A stretch of 64,000 nt of DNA from positions 393,944-457,943 of the forward strand of contig MNCI01020673.1 in assembly GCA_015680685.1 (NCBI GenBank). The letters run 5' to 3'. Source of the stretch: Gnetum montanum. Lineage: Eukaryota > Streptophyta > Gnetopsida > Gnetales > Gnetaceae. The translations under genes were made by a program, and so were the position numbers. The notes under the pieces are model-generated. The model ran no database searches. It had not been told where the DNA came from and was given only the letters and a program-made list of their open reading frames with translations. Below, piece after piece: positions 1 to 12,845 of this stretch (positions are counted from its first letter, which is position 1; each line of letters opens with the position of its first letter).

Positions 1-144
1 TGACATACAGGTAAGCTTGGGAAGATAACAATCAACCAACCCATCCTTATTCCACAAAGGTTCATAAGCACTTAGTCCTTGGAATTCGACCGAATCATGC
101 ATGAAATGCTCGTATTCGTATGGTTGAATGTTCGTCGCTCATTA
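1..144 (+). mobile_element. 3' end of an Athila-type LTR (cut by window edge)
   Basis: Positions 1-144 match, nearly base for base, the last ~145 bp of the LTRs ending at 41,486 and 50,568. Shared blocks include the 'gtaagcttggga' stretch, 'cacttagtccttggaatt' and the 'cgtatggttga' block before the terminal TCATTA. The sequence after 144 has no primer-binding site, so this is a 3' LTR or solo-LTR end. The rest lies outside the window. Confidence 0.8.
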
Positions 145-577
145 ATGGCCTAATCATGTTTTTGGCAACTTAATGCCCTTCTTATAAGTGGCCAAGATTT
201 GACCTCATAAGGGTTACTTGAAGCATTGATGGTGTTGAACATTTAGATGGCAAAACAATATTACCTTGTAAGTTTCTCCATCTAAATTGTAAAATCAAGA
301 TAATGAGGATTGGTATGAGCATATCAAATTCTTCTTTCCATCGATGCACTCCAATTCTTCATTATATTCTCTATCATTTCTTTCATTAAGATGGATAGTA
401 GGTGGAGATTATACTTTAGTTGTAGAAGCCATTTTAATATGTTTGATGCTTAAGTGTATGTATGTTTTGAAAAATTATTCTAAGTATGAAAGATATACTT
501 TGACATACTTTATACAATGAACTACGTAAAAAAGATCTAATTAGTAAACATTAACACATCCATAGTGGCAGCACCAA
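145..577. other. AT-rich stretch between two LTR ends
   Basis: No coding potential or family match was recognised. A degenerate tRNA-Asp-type primer-binding site is visible on the minus strand at about 559-576, directly beside the LTR edge at 578. This segment is therefore probably the leader of a decayed minus-strand Athila-type element. Confidence 0.5.
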
Positions 578-1421
578 TGATGAGTAGTTGGATATTTCAA
601 CACTCAACAATATAATGCACAAATGTTTATGCACAATCAAATCATAATTCATGGATGGATAATGTAAGTAAACTAGTGAGCTGATAGTAAGTTTATGATC
701 GTTGTCTTCCCACTTAGAGTTAGCAAGGTGTAAAACATATGGTTTAACTCTTAGTAAGGTATATGATAAACTGATGTTGTTTAGCTTTAAGTATGCTAAG
801 TGTAAACATAGTGAAAGTAAATGTAAATTCTATTTCTAAGTATAATGAAAATGTAAAGCTATTCTATCCTATAGTAATAATCATTCTTCTTAGTTTTCCG
901 TACACATCTTGGGCTAATATAAGTATTACCTAGACTACCAAGTAAATTTACTAAGCAAATTAAGTAAAGTCACTACTGGGTTACCAAATAATTACACTTT
1001 ACGCTTGAAACTGGTTATACTTATTCTACCTTACTAATAAGCATGAAACAATAAATGAATTAAGAAATGTAAATGACTTAGTTAAAATAAACATCATAAA
1101 AAAGTAAATCTATGTTAATTGATATGTTGGACTAATGAAGAACAATCTTGATCTTTATTTTTGTTCATGAATTATGTCAAGGAATAATCCACTCAAATAA
1201 AGATTCAGTACAATTTTGATTCACCATACTACAGGCATCTATACTAACTCTAACTTTAAGAAAACAAACTATAAGAATTTCACTAAGTGTTAAGTCAAAA
1301 CTTATTTTCAACATGATGGTGGCTTGATATTTATATGCATGACTATGGTCAACTAAATCGTATCTATGATGACATATGTATAGCTATGATATCTTAGTAC
1401 TCAAGATTAAATGTTTCATCA
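578..1421 (-). mobile_element. Decayed Athila-type 5' LTR (minus strand)
   Basis: The segment starts TGATGAG at 578 and ends TTTCATCA at 1,421, giving 844 bp, the usual LTR length in this window. It aligns throughout with the minus-strand LTR at 20,686-21,605. Shared blocks are 'ccgtacacatcttgg' (about 899), 'ctactgggttaccaa' (about 972), and the 'gatctttatt' and 'caaataaag' motifs. Just outside 578 lies a worn primer-binding site, which marks it as a 5' LTR. The divergence is high, so this is an old copy. Confidence 0.8.
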
Positions 1422-1472
1422 ACCACCAAAAGGACAAGGAATGTTAGGAAAACTTTAGAGAAGAAACAACCA

Positions 1473-3070
1473 TTAAAAAATTCTATCTGTAAAAGTAGTA
1501 GGACCATAAATATTGCAACTACCAAAAGAACCTAAAGCGCATTGAATAATAACCAAAACTAAAAAAATTATCTCTACCATAAGAGACAATTTTTTAGACC
1601 AAAAATGATTGATAATGAGAGCTACACCACCTTGCCCAATATTAATATTAGTAAATAATATTATAGAATTATGAAGAATGTTGTTACCAATCATGACTAT
1701 ATCTGAATTTAAAATCTTAATCTCTTGAAGAAGAATAAAATCAATAACTAAATGTCATTTATGAATAAAAGAACTCATAATTTTTGTCCAAAGTCCATTA
1801 GTAAGACTTTGGATAAACCATGAAAAGATTAACATTGAATAGAAGGAGAGGAGGACCCCGCCCTGTTAATAGAATTAACATTCTCAGAAGAAATTATCTC
1901 CATATCTTGACTAATAGTTGCAAATGAATTATTAGTAATTGAAATGTACTGACCATTTTGATGATTTGACATATATGCATTAAGAGATAGACTTTCTCGA
2001 TATTTTTTATCCTTAAAAACCATTTAAAAACTATTTAAATCAATAGTAGGATTCTATGAAACCTTAGTATATACTTGTTTCTCCTTAGTCATTGAAGAAT
2101 TTTTTGAAAATCATTTCACCAAAACCTATCGTAAAGATATATTTTGTTGAACAACAGTAAAGAAAAGGGGTGGACTAATCGTCAAAACATCAACAAAATA
2201 AATCATTGTAAGATATATAACACTTGTAAAAAAAAACTTTAGCAAAACCTCTGCCATTACCAAAAGAAACCTTAGTAGCATTTACAAAAACTTTTTGTTG
2301 GTGTGTTGGTGTTGCCTATTTGCGCAACATAAAAGGACATGAATCAAACATGTGATACTCATGATGACAATAGTGATATACCGTTGGAGGATTGTACTAA
2401 ACAACCTTCTGCATATAATCAATTTTACCAGCATGCAAAAGAATTTCTTGCTTAAGTAAATCAATATCTACTTCAATCATATATCAAATTCTATGAAAAC
2501 CACTAGCTGCAACAAGGATTTCATAATCCTTGATTGACCCAATATGAGAGATAATATCCCTTTCAATTTTTCAAAAATTAATAGAAGATTCATCAATTCA
2601 ACAAAACAATGAACCTTTTGGGATGCAAGAGATGCTAGATTAAAATAGGGAGTTTACTTTCAAACAATCAGAAAAGCATGATGGTAATTGAAAACATTGA
2701 TATCATGAGTCCTAGATATCATCATCAAATCAACAAATTCTATAAGAAAAAATAATTTTAACAATAATGAGCATGGATGGCATCCAAATCTTGATAAATG
2801 ATAAACGAGGTAAATAACTCATAATTTACATGAAAACATACCTTTTAGAAATTTCCTACGTAATAGATTCCTATAAATTATCAAGTAATTCATTGAAAGG
2901 CAAAGAAGTGGTGGTTTAGTCCAAAGGATCACTAACTAAATTTGGTAGCATTGCACAAAAAATCAATGGTAGACCCCTTGCTACCTTAAATCAATGTAAA
3001 AACCCTCACTATCGAAACACTCAAAGCTACTAGATGCCAAATTTCAAAGTGAAAGTCTTTAAAGATAGTG
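1473..3070 (-). pseudogene. LINE (non-LTR retrotransposon) remnant, ORF1 and start of ORF2
   Basis: Read on the minus strand, 2,280-2,600 resembles the ORF1 of plant LINEs. An IG..KDYEILVA-like segment is followed by a YMIEVDIDLL stretch and then a CCHC-like knuckle, Y-C-H-H-E-Y-H then F-D-S-C, at about 2,310-2,360. Further along, 1,473-1,760 reads FILLQEIK, then NINIGQGGVALIINH, then CNIYGPT, the order expected at the start of an AP-type endonuclease domain. The sequence between is AT-rich with stops and shifts, and no reverse transcriptase follows below 1,473, where an older LTR lies. It is a truncated, dead copy; the exact 5' limit is uncertain. Confidence 0.65.
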
Positions 3071-5842
3071 ACCGGTGGATCTATTCTTGTACTTATGTCT
3101 CTACTTACTTTTATGTTTTATCTTTTTTTTTTTTAATTTTTTGAGAAAAGACAACTTTAGCTTGGTAGCACTTCCTAACAAGGTAGATGTAACCCACTAA
3201 TGAAAAGATTCCTACCACAAGACTACTACCTTGATACCACATCAAGAAGTAGAGGCAAGAATCAAACTCACAATCGAGAGATAAGTGTTCAAACCACTCT
3301 CTACTCAATGCTTAAAACTAGTTCTTCTTAATACATTCCCATCTTGATAATCACAATTGAGTGAGTGATGCTTACATGGTTGTGCATCATAAAAGTGGGT
3401 TTTCCTTTTGTTGAGGACTAATGCAAAGGGTAAATTGGTAAGGCTTCAATAGTAACAAGATGGCATGGCCAAAAAAATAAATGCCAACAAGGCCTACCTA
3501 GGATGGAATATCCAAGAATGAAGGGTGCTTGAGCCTACAATTACAGCCCACAAGCTTGGCCTCCTCACACCAACTCTCGCATGCTTACCTAGGACCCTAG
3601 TCTGTGCAATGTGTACATTTGCAGGTATGATACTCTACTAATGCCTCTCTCTCTACCTTGTCCTAAGAGCAATATAATCCTTAACCAAAGAGCAAGTAAA
3701 TGAATGAAAGTTGTATTTCATAATTGCTTGTATGTGATTTAAAGATGTTAGAGGGAAAATAATACTTTTATTTAGTTATTTATTATTTTTAAATATGTTT
3801 GATTAGTAAAGATCAATGTAGTTTTTCTAATTAAATTGTATAGAATACTAGTAAACAACATTGCAATGAAGCATACATTATTAATAAAGGATCAACCATG
3901 CATCAAAAACCATTGTGATAAAAATAACAAAACAAAAGTAATGTCCAAACCCTTGTCAAAGCTAGGCAAATGATTATTAATGCAATTCTATTAACTTTTT
4001 GACGGTAAATACATGTAGTTTCTTGTACAACAAGCAAGCTATCTCCAAGTCTATCTTGAGATATTTTATGATTCCCCAAACTCTTCTATAGCTTTACTAA
4101 CTAATATTTAATTCTTCTATACCTTTACTAAAATTATCTTCACCTCTTCTATAGCTTCCAAACCTTCTTTTAGATCTTAAATAGTTAGATATTTCCAAAG
4201 TCATTTAGGTCTTTACTTAGATTTCATCATTTAAATATTTTTTCTAATTACAAATCTTGGCACTACTACATAATTACATTTTAATATTTAATAAAACTAT
4301 CATGTTGGCATTGTTAATTATAACAATAACCCCCTTAATTCCAAGAGCAAACTTAAGAATAGACCCCTTTGACCTGATTTCTTTCCTCAACCTATGCACT
4401 ATTCAATTTTATGTTACATGTGAGTAAGATTACAATATATGTTTGAAACTAAATGTCACTATCAACAACTTGCAGATAATAGAATTGATTATTGCAAAGC
4501 CATCATAAGAAAATATCCATCTTATGATACATGCATAAACCTGTGATCCTACACCAAAATTAATTCATTTTGAAATAATGAAGACAAGTGAACACTTCGT
4601 TCTAGCAAAGAACTTTCAAGAATACTACATCCTACAAAACTATCTCACTAAAACCACTAAGGATGAATCCACACAAGTAACAAGCAACTTGTCTTATCTA
4701 TAGTAATGAAATGATATAAGAAACCTATCCTATAAAACTAACTTTCCCACAAGAATAATCCATCTTGTGAAAAAAGTAACAAACATGCAGAAGCAATTCA
4801 TCTTGTAATCCATGCAAAAAATACATTCATCATGCCACACATTTGCTTGTTGATACTGCCTTAGATTTTACACTTGAGTAGACAATCTTTAAATTGCAAA
4901 TTTCTTTCTTTCCATATTTTTTATGATGTCTACTATGTGCCAAGCTTATGATGTACTCTAAATTTTATTTGCTTATTTTTTTGGAGGTCTAACACCTTTC
5001 CACAAACCCCAAAATATCTCAAAAATAGTAACAAAAATAGCAACAAAGACCCAACATATCCTCTTTCCAACCCAAAAGGCAATTTTTGTATTCATGTGAA
5101 AGAATTTATAATAATTGCAAATATTATTAATTTGATTTTTAATTTTTTTCCTATGAAACTTATGGACTATGTATATTTCTATAGCTAGTATTATGTTTTT
5201 CTTTTTTCCTATTTCTAGCATTCTCATTTTCTATGAATAGGTTTTTAACTTAAAACTTCAACATGTAAAGTTGGTGAGGAAAATAATATAGGTTAAATTG
5301 AAACTACATTTGAATGTAAATAATTAAGTTTTTAATTTGTGCAAAATTTTCAAACGCTGAGCTTTAAAATTAACCATCCATTCAGAATCTAAATTGGCTT
5401 TGTAACAAAATGTAAAAATAGAGTTTTTTTTTTCATATCCAAGAATAAATTTAGAAATTCATAGCTACTGTAATACAACAAAAACCAATTACCAAATATC
5501 TAAAACACCTTATCTAACAAATTATTTAAATTCAATTGTGATGAATCATGTCTTGAAGACCATGAGAAAAACATTTTGTAAGAAAGCTTTCAAGATGAAT
5601 ACTTTTCACATAAACTAATGTGTTAAAAACTTTTGTTCAATCAAATCTTCAATACTTATTTTATGCACATAGGCTATGCTCATGTCTTTTCTGTTACCTA
5701 TTACTAGTATTGCCACTATATTTTATAAATAAATATTATTAGTGAGTATTTCTTTGTTGTTAGTATTCCATCATTTTTTATAATAAAATGTGTTACTATT
5801 TGTTCTATTTCTAGCATTTTCATTTTCTATTATTTCATGCTT
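3071..5842. other. AT-rich DNA, nothing recognised
   Basis: Only short, compositionally biased open frames occur (for example 4,973-5,227 on the minus strand), with no motif. It is probably deeply decayed transposon sequence. Confidence 0.4.
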
Positions 5843-5950
5843 ACCATAGATTTAGCTTTAGAATTGAATTATTACAATGTTATTCCATCCATTCAATTTT
5901 GATCTATGAAAACATATGAATATATTATAGGTAATACATGGAGAAAGCTA
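5843..5950 (+). repeat. Dispersed direct repeat, copy 1
   Basis: About 105 bp, containing 'acaatgttattccatcca' and 'ttcaatttt', is repeated at 6,841-6,952 in the same orientation and about 1 kb away. The DNA between the copies has no recognised coding content. Confidence 0.65.
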
Positions 5951-6840
5951 GGCAGAATATTCCTAAACAACAATTTCCAATTATTGAAACTAAAACTAAT
6001 ATAGGTTTTTATTAGGTCCGTAGATTCACAAGATCTATCAAACAAAGGAAATGTACATAGCATGCATAGTAAAAATAATTTCATCAATAAAGTTATCAAG
6101 TTTTCTTGGTGCTACATCAAATAGGTATTTTAAGTTTTTAATTGTAATTTATCATTTTTAGCGACAATGCTCTAAAATAGGACATTGTAGAGATACAGGA
6201 TGCTCATCTTCAATTACTACCTGATTGCATAGATGGAAAGTTCTCTTTTCTTATGGAGTCTTGACCCATCTACCTATTTTAATTCTAAAATAATGAGAGT
6301 CCAATCTTGCTAATTTAACATTGTAGATGAATGGATATAGAGGCGTATAAATAAGCTACTTTCTTTTTTATGCCTCCTCTAATGTAAGATAGGTAAAATT
6401 ATTTTTTACCAATTGGACTATCCCATATGTGCAAGAGTATCTTATCTCTAATACTTTATCGTAGCTATTTTGTATCACAATTAAGAATCTCCTCTTCAAT
6501 GTTCCATTTTTGTGCTAGACCATTCCCCATGGAGCCACCCTTCTTGTTGTGTAGCTACTAAGAATTTCTTTGAAAATTTAGTCATTGTGGAATAAGAGAG
6601 ACTACAAACACATGAAATAAAATGACAAATGACTTCTATCTCTAAGAGCATCATATCTACTTCTAGAAGTAGCAAATCATATTTTACCTATCTTTTAACT
6701 TGAAACTCTTCTAGCAAATCATAATCTCAATGATTATGAATGTTATAAAGAGATGCATATTTCAAGTTTGCAGCTGTAGAATAATCAACTTCAAAAATCT
6801 TCTCCAACTTAAGTCTACAAATGCACAATACTTTCATATT

Positions 6841-6952
6841 TACTATAGAATTTAACTTTAAAATATAATTATTATAATGTTATTCCATCCATTCAATTTT
6901 CATTTGTGAAAACATAGGAATATATTGTAGGCAACACATAGAGAATGTTAAT
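6841..6952 (+). repeat. Dispersed direct repeat, copy 2
   Basis: Second copy of the 5,843-5,950 repeat, visibly diverged (for example 'ataatgttattccatcca' and 'aacataggaatatattg'). The pair could be remnant terminal repeats of a small element or a local duplication. Confidence 0.65.
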
Positions 6953-7129
6953 ATAAATGGTGGAGCATTTAAAGATAACTACTAGGAAAAAATAGCAAGT
7001 GCTATTAACAAAGTAACAATGCAATAGAACATTTACTAAGTAATGTTTAAAGTATGAAAAGTGAAAAAGAAGATGAGAAGAAGGATTAAATAATCTACTC
7101 TAATTCTAAAAATTTCTTAATTTCTGTGG

Positions 7130-7490
7130 ACCAGAAGTCATGGTATTAAAATATAAGTTGTGGTAATACTAGAAAGAAAAATAATTAATTTCTAAGAATT
7201 CCACAAGTAAACCAAAAGTCATGCTAGAATACCATGAGAAAACCAAGAGTCATGGTGATAATCAACTAGAACAAATTTGAATTGTTGAAGACCATGACTC
7301 GGTGGTAGAATACGAGTCCACCATGAATCATGATGGATTTTCCCTTATTCTGAATATAAAACCATAAGGCAACTACTAGTCATGGTTGTAGTTTTGTGTC
7401 AAGTACAAGATGGCCATGAGTCATGGTTGTTACCACGAGTTGTGGTGCTCAACCATGAGTGAGCCATAGGTCATGGTTATCGTTATCAAC
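7130..7490. repeat. Cluster of GTCATGG / TGAGTCATGG motifs
   Basis: About seven short motifs of the form RGTCATGG, several as CATGAGTCATGG or CCATGACTC, lie within 360 bp. TGAGTCA is the GCN4/Opaque2-type bZIP core. The arrangement resembles the palindrome-rich U3 regions of LTRs elsewhere in this window, but no LTR edge was found here. Confidence 0.5.
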
Positions 7491-9333
7491 ATTGCTCATA
7501 AATGGAGCCTTATCCTTAACTTACTTCCATGAAAAAAGCTTGTTTCATGGATGTGACTAAGCACAAACAATAATCAAATTAAAGTTACAAATTTTCTTCA
7601 CATCAACTACCCATATCAATCAAAACACTTATAAACTTACTTAACAATAACATTATCCATGCTAAAGCATAGTGAAGTTCTCATAAGTGGGACAATTATA
7701 AAGGTTCTTAGGTAAAAATGCTCATGTTCCTATCAACTTCAAAGGTGTTGATTAAGAAAAGAAAATGAGATAGTGAAAGAATCTTATACCTTGATTCATT
7801 ATTTAAATATTACATTTCCATGTTTAAATCCTTTTAACAATTCAAATTTCAGTATTCCTAACTTTAGATCCCTTTAAGCTTTAATGCAGTAATAAAATTA
7901 ACAAAGACTTGCGCACAAACCATGGCTGGAATTGATTGTAGTAACTATAAAGGCTACAACTATCCCAAAAGAGAAATTAGGGAAAAAATCACACCCCACA
8001 AGTCATTCAAACTAAAGAAAAATTAGCCAATGGAAGAGATTAGTATATCATTACTACACCATGTTCCATAGTAACCAAAGCACCAGTCCTATGTTGTACA
8101 AGTCCTCGACAATGTTGAGCTTTAAAGACCATAAGATGCAGGGCATCCATCACATCTATTCTAAGCTTGCCTCTCTACCATTTGAACACTGCAAATACTT
8201 CATCTTCACTATCGATTTCTTGTTGTCCCTTGTATCTGTAAGCATCCTTATGTTTGTTTACTGTAGTATCCAACAAGGGAAAATAATAAAGCATATTTGG
8301 AGATCAGTTGGAAAGATTTTGAACATCCAAAGAATCAATAGGAAGATAAAACACATCTCTGACTATCATGCATAAAGAAACATGGCACCCATGCCTCTCT
8401 TCCAAAGAGAAAAATAAGGATGAGGAGAATGTAAGGGTTATAAAAGCTCATAAACAAGATGAAAAGAAAGGAACAAAGGAAGATTAAGCAAAACTTCTTT
8501 TTCTTCTCTCTTATGCTTTTCATATATTGCTCCTTCTACTTTCACACTTATCCTTTCTTCTTTTTTACATCGTAATTCCAAGCTATTACTTTCCATATCA
8601 ATGTTGTCGTTATTATTTGCAAGTTGTTTCTTGGTGTTATTTCTTGCAACTTTTTAAATGCTTGTTGTTATTAGTTATTGCATGATGCTATTGTTACCAG
8701 TGCTGCTATTTACTACCACTATTATCGCCATCGCTACTTACTACTATTAATGATTCTCCTAAGTTCTTTTTCACTTCCTGTTATTTTTTATTATTTACTT
8801 AATATTATGATCTTTCAAGTTATTTCATCTCTATTATTTCATCTTGAAAGTAATTTAATATTTTAAAATTTAATTTCCTTTTAAATTATTGATCACTTTC
8901 CTCTCTCACTGAGACTTATTCTTGGGCTAGTCGTCTCCATAAGCAAGGTGCCCTAGGCAATACATTGTGAAATTGTCTTTTTGGACATTGTGCATTAGTT
9001 TACCTTACAACCTAAATTTTTAAATCAATAATGATCTATGTAAATCTAAAACATGAGATACCATGAGTCATTGTGAGCATGTGGTTTGTAAAACCTACAA
9101 TATCATGAGTCTTGATGAAACTAAATTTGAAGATATCTAAAGATTTACAAGTTGAAATTTGATTATCTTTATGTTTGTAGGTTCACCTTGAGATACTCTA
9201 CAACCTAGAATAAAAAAATTATAACTTTGCATTGATGAAAATATCAAATTGAATTAAAGTGAATGATGATTTTTAGGCTTCTAAGATGAATTAGCTTGAT
9301 CTAGAAAACTTGGAATGAATGAAATTTGGAGTG
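7491..9333. other. AT-rich DNA, no recognised gene
   Basis: Contains a 104-codon open frame at 8,061-8,375 (plus strand) without recognisable motifs, and low-complexity T/C-rich DNA at 8,550-8,880. Another CATGAGTCAT-like motif pair lies near 9,060-9,110. No coding call is supported. Confidence 0.4.
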
Positions 9334-9338
9334 AGGGA

Positions 9339-9792
9339 TGATGAGGTGATAGACGGTCACAGCGTTTACCCCGTATACGCGGCCCCATCGATGCATCCTT
9401 CCATGTGTCGACATGGCCCCGTTTACGTGACACCTATTTCAACCTATAAATAAGTGGGCTTCCACCACACTTAGGTACCTTTTTGTCAGTTGTAGCGAAG
9501 CTCTTACAATTTGTTTCCATGAGAGTTAGAATATTTTCCAAGTGCTCGCAGTAGGTGTAAGAAAGGTGTCCAGCTCTTTATTCGAGCATTGATGTACCTA
9601 AGCCCATTGGCGTGAACGGCAATAAAGACAAGCTTTTCAAGAATTCCTTGCAGCAATTGAAGTTAGCCATTTCTATGCATTTATAGTTTAATATTTATAC
9701 GCTTTCATCATTCCTTGAGTTTATGTTATTATTATTTTAATTGCTCTTACTCTCTTATAGTCGCAAAAACCATAAGAACAACCATCTCAACC
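9339..9792 (+). mobile_element. Truncated 5' LTR of the chimeric unit
   Basis: Matches the first ~480 bp of the 3' LTR at 13,404 onward: U3 palindromes, TATA-like 'cctataaataagtggg', 'gttgtagcgaagctctt', and the 'cattggcgtgaacg' block. The match stops at about 9,792, where an LTR-type start (TGATGAGGTGC) begins again. The distal LTR half and the primer-binding site are absent. Confidence 0.85.
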
Positions 9793-9793
9793 A

Positions 9794-10048
9794 TGATGAG
9801 GTGCTAGATGGTTACTGCGTTTACCAAGCCACGTATACAGGACCCCGTATACGCGGCCGCATCGACATGGCCCCGTCGACGCAACGCCCAACCCCTATAT
9901 ATATGCCCATTGTGCCTACAATGTCCATCCTTTTGCAAACAAATTGAGGGGAGATTTTGTAATTTTCTTCTACCTAAATTCTTCCCGAGCACCTACGTTC
10001 TATCGCGTGTCCACATCAACCGATCCTTACCCTCTTAAGCACCCGGAG
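9794..10048 (+). promoter_or_regulatory. LTR-like U3 promoter and candidate leader exon
   Basis: It begins with a second LTR start and a cluster of palindromes (GTATAC, ATCGAC, GTCGAC within GC-rich spacers). A TATA run, 'cctatatatatg', follows at about 9,892-9,903. Beyond that point the sequence no longer resembles the other LTRs here. A good splice donor, GAG|GTATGC, lies at 10,046-10,054. I infer a promoter plus short untranslated leader feeding the ORF at 10,326. Transcription is not shown by the sequence. Confidence 0.5.
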
Positions 10049-10325
10049 GTATGCTCTCAATCATTGGGGGGCTGAAGCCTATGTGTAATTAATTAATTAA
10101 TTAGCTAATTAAAAAATTTGCACCTCTAAAGGGAATAAATGAAAACAATAGCTTAAACTCCAACTTATCCCTTGTTGTTTTTGGCTCTAACCCATGAATT
10201 AACACTTCGGGGGATTTAATGGAATGCCCATGCCAGCATCATAACTTAGTCAAACTAAGAAAGTGTATGAGGGCCATTTTGAGCAACTTGTGCATAGTCT
10301 AATTGGTGGTTATGTTTGATTGTAG
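10049..10325 (+). other. Candidate intron before the post-pol ORF
   Basis: Donor GTATGC at 10,049 and acceptor TTTGATTGTAG ending at 10,325, immediately before ATG GCA CC. The 277-bp span is AT-rich like plant introns. If used, it would join an untranslated leader directly to the start codon. Confidence 0.45.
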
Positions 10326-12845
10326 ATGGCACCAAAACCAAGGCATCCAAGGGACGAAGGACCATCACAACCTAGGGACAAGCATCCACAAACAGGAAGG
10401 GGACAAGGCATGTAGCAACCAGAGCACGTGGAGGGCTCTCATGCAACTGGCCCCCTCTGCAAAGAACCTGATGTGGAATCTATCCATCAAATTCCTAAAG
10501 AGGAGATTCCCAGTGGGCAATCGCAAGGGGATGAAACTCTAGGGATAGTACCACGGCTTAAGGTCACCCTGACCCAAGCATGTATTGATTTTATCAAGCC
10601 GCAAGAAGTGCAACGAATGGTCCTACAAGAGTTAAACTTTGGACCATTTCTCGAGAATGCACCAGAAGATGTGAAGCTTCAGTTGCAAAATTCTCCTATG
10701 TGGCCAATCATCACAACCAGTGGTAAATGGTACTTAAGATAGACCTATCTCTTTTGGACAAATCAGCAACCAGGGTCCAGAGTAAGAATTAAGGACATCT
10801 ATGTCTCTTACTCTACATAAACAATCACACAAGCTCTAGGGTTGCCAAAGATCATAGCAGATGTGGCAGAGATCCCAAAGCAAGCTGACCCTGAGGTAAA
10901 AGGGGAGTGGATTAGGCGGTGTTATGGGGTAGATCGCAAGGAGTTTGACACTCTAACCATCACGGAGAGGGTATATTCAAAGATCGCCTCTTACCACCTA
11001 AACCCAATGGTGAGACCTAGCAAAATCACAGCCTTCTCTACTCATGCATGTGCTGCCTTAAGTGGAAAATTTCCAATGAGTCTTCCACAATTTTTATTCT
11101 TGGAAATTGAAAAGAGATTCACCGAAAGCGAACGTGGAAGATGAGCTCTTCCCTTTCCCTGCCTAATAAGAAAGTTGTGCAAATGGGCAGGGATAGCACG
11201 ATATGCCAATGATACACTCCGGCACGCCTTGATTGCCTCATGGATGGAAATGATAAAGGACAAGACTCCAGCCACTACACACACCTAGGAGGAGCAAAAA
11301 CCACCTCCACCACCTGCACAAACAATAAGGTCGGGTTCGCAAACTATTATAGAACATATCCGCGAAATCTGACAATCACTATTGAGCCAGCAAGAGCAAT
11401 CTGGAAGGACCAGTGGAGGAGAAGACCCTTCGATCTATCACCCTGCAATGAGACACCTAGAGCAAGTGGCTCGATCAGTCAATTTGTTAGAAAGAACAGG
11501 GCCGATGTTCTTCACTGCCCAAACACAAGTGCCAGCAAGAACAGATCCTAGCATCCGAGAGGTAACGGTATTAACTCAACAACTATTCCCTGAAATCTCA
11601 GGGAATGCTGCTACCTTCTCAGTACGTCTGGAAGATGGCGAGGGGGCGACAATCCTGGTGATGCAGCACCAAGGATAGGAGATTGCGGTTGAAGTGGTTG
11701 CTGATACGATTACTATGGCTCTCAATGCATCGATGGCACCTGTACTAGACGTACATGGACTTCAAGATGTACAGGCATCCTCTGGAGCTTCACGTAGCAA
11801 GATTGATGCAGCACAACATGAAGAACTATTGGACCGACTGGTGGGAACTGGGTAACCGCTTCCAGATGTCTTTCACCTTTCAGATAACATTACTCTCAGC
11901 AAGGGGTAAGATCCTTATTGTAGAAGGGCAACCTGAAGCTACTTAAGCCACTTGTCAATGCTTGGCAACAGAGGTCACCCAATTAAGGATCCAACTTGTC
12001 GATCTAGCTCTCCTCAACCGTGAGCTCACCAAAGATGAAGCTTTTCAACAGCTTCATGTCAAACTTCAGATCATTGAGGATGAGTGAGAGTTGGAAATCC
12101 TTGATAAGTCCTTGGTAGATGCTCAAACATATCACGTAAACAAGGACTTGAAAGAGGTTCATCAAGAGAACATCAAGTTGACTACGAAGGTCCATCACCT
12201 GCATAATGTTGATGCTGAAAATGAGCACATAAAAAATTGTATTCACCAACAGTAGAAAGAGCTAGCCAAGGTGAATGCTGATGTGAGAAGGTTGCCCGCT
12301 AAGAATCAAAATCTGTCCATGGAGGAGGTTCGAACCTTGCCACAGAAATCTACCATCAAAATCGTTGCTTGGAAGAATGAGGCCCTGAAATTTGAAAAAT
12401 CCAAGAATCATTACAGGGATCAAGTGGGATTGCAAAAGGAAGTGAATGAGAAATAGATTCAAGTCGCAAAGGCTAAGATGAACCAAGCACTCCAGCAACT
12501 CTGAGAAGGAGACGAGATATGGTAACCTATCTTTGATGGGTTAAATGCCTACAATCAAGCTAAAATCTGCCTTAAGGAACTACAAATTGAGGAAATAACA
12601 GAGTATATGGAGCTTGCCAACCTTCGCTATGCAAACCTAGCTATGCTCACAGTCGGGAGACTACGGTCTGAATTGGAAAAGCAAGTGGTTGCCTCGTATT
12701 GTCTATACGAGGGTGAGTTCCAAGTGCACAAAGTAACAAAACAAAAATTGAAAACAAAAAATGCAAAACTCAAGGTTCTTGGCATGCAATTTGAAGGACA
12801 ACGTAAGGTCGCAGAGAACTTGGCTTGTCAAATGAATGACTACTA
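10326..12845 (+). pseudogene. Athila-lineage post-pol ORF (plant-transposon-protein-like domain plus coiled coil), broken
   Basis: About 840 codons are readable from ATG 10,326 with several in-frame stops (for example after 10,740, 11,141 and 11,676). The N-terminal third includes MWPIITTSGKWYL, then RIKDIYVSYST, then FDTLTITERVYSKIASYHLNP, then ALPFPCLIRKLCKWAGIARY. This order resembles the uncharacterised 'putative plant transposon protein' domain found in many plant elements. A Pro-rich linker and a roughly 350-residue Glu/Lys/Gln-rich helical, probably coiled-coil, part follow (about 11,950-12,840). The same ORF occurs on the minus strand at 54,860-57,200. The ORF sits where Athila elements carry their so-called env-like gene, but I see no signal peptide or fusion peptide. 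Function unknown. Confidence 0.65.

Noticed and set aside
8061-8375. 104-codon plus-strand open frame
   Set aside because: No recognisable motif, AT-rich surroundings and no supporting neighbours. Open length alone is not evidence.
10326-12845. Calling the post-pol ORF an envelope gene
   Set aside because: No signal peptide, fusion peptide or transmembrane helix is visible. The residues resemble the plant transposon protein domain plus coiled coil.
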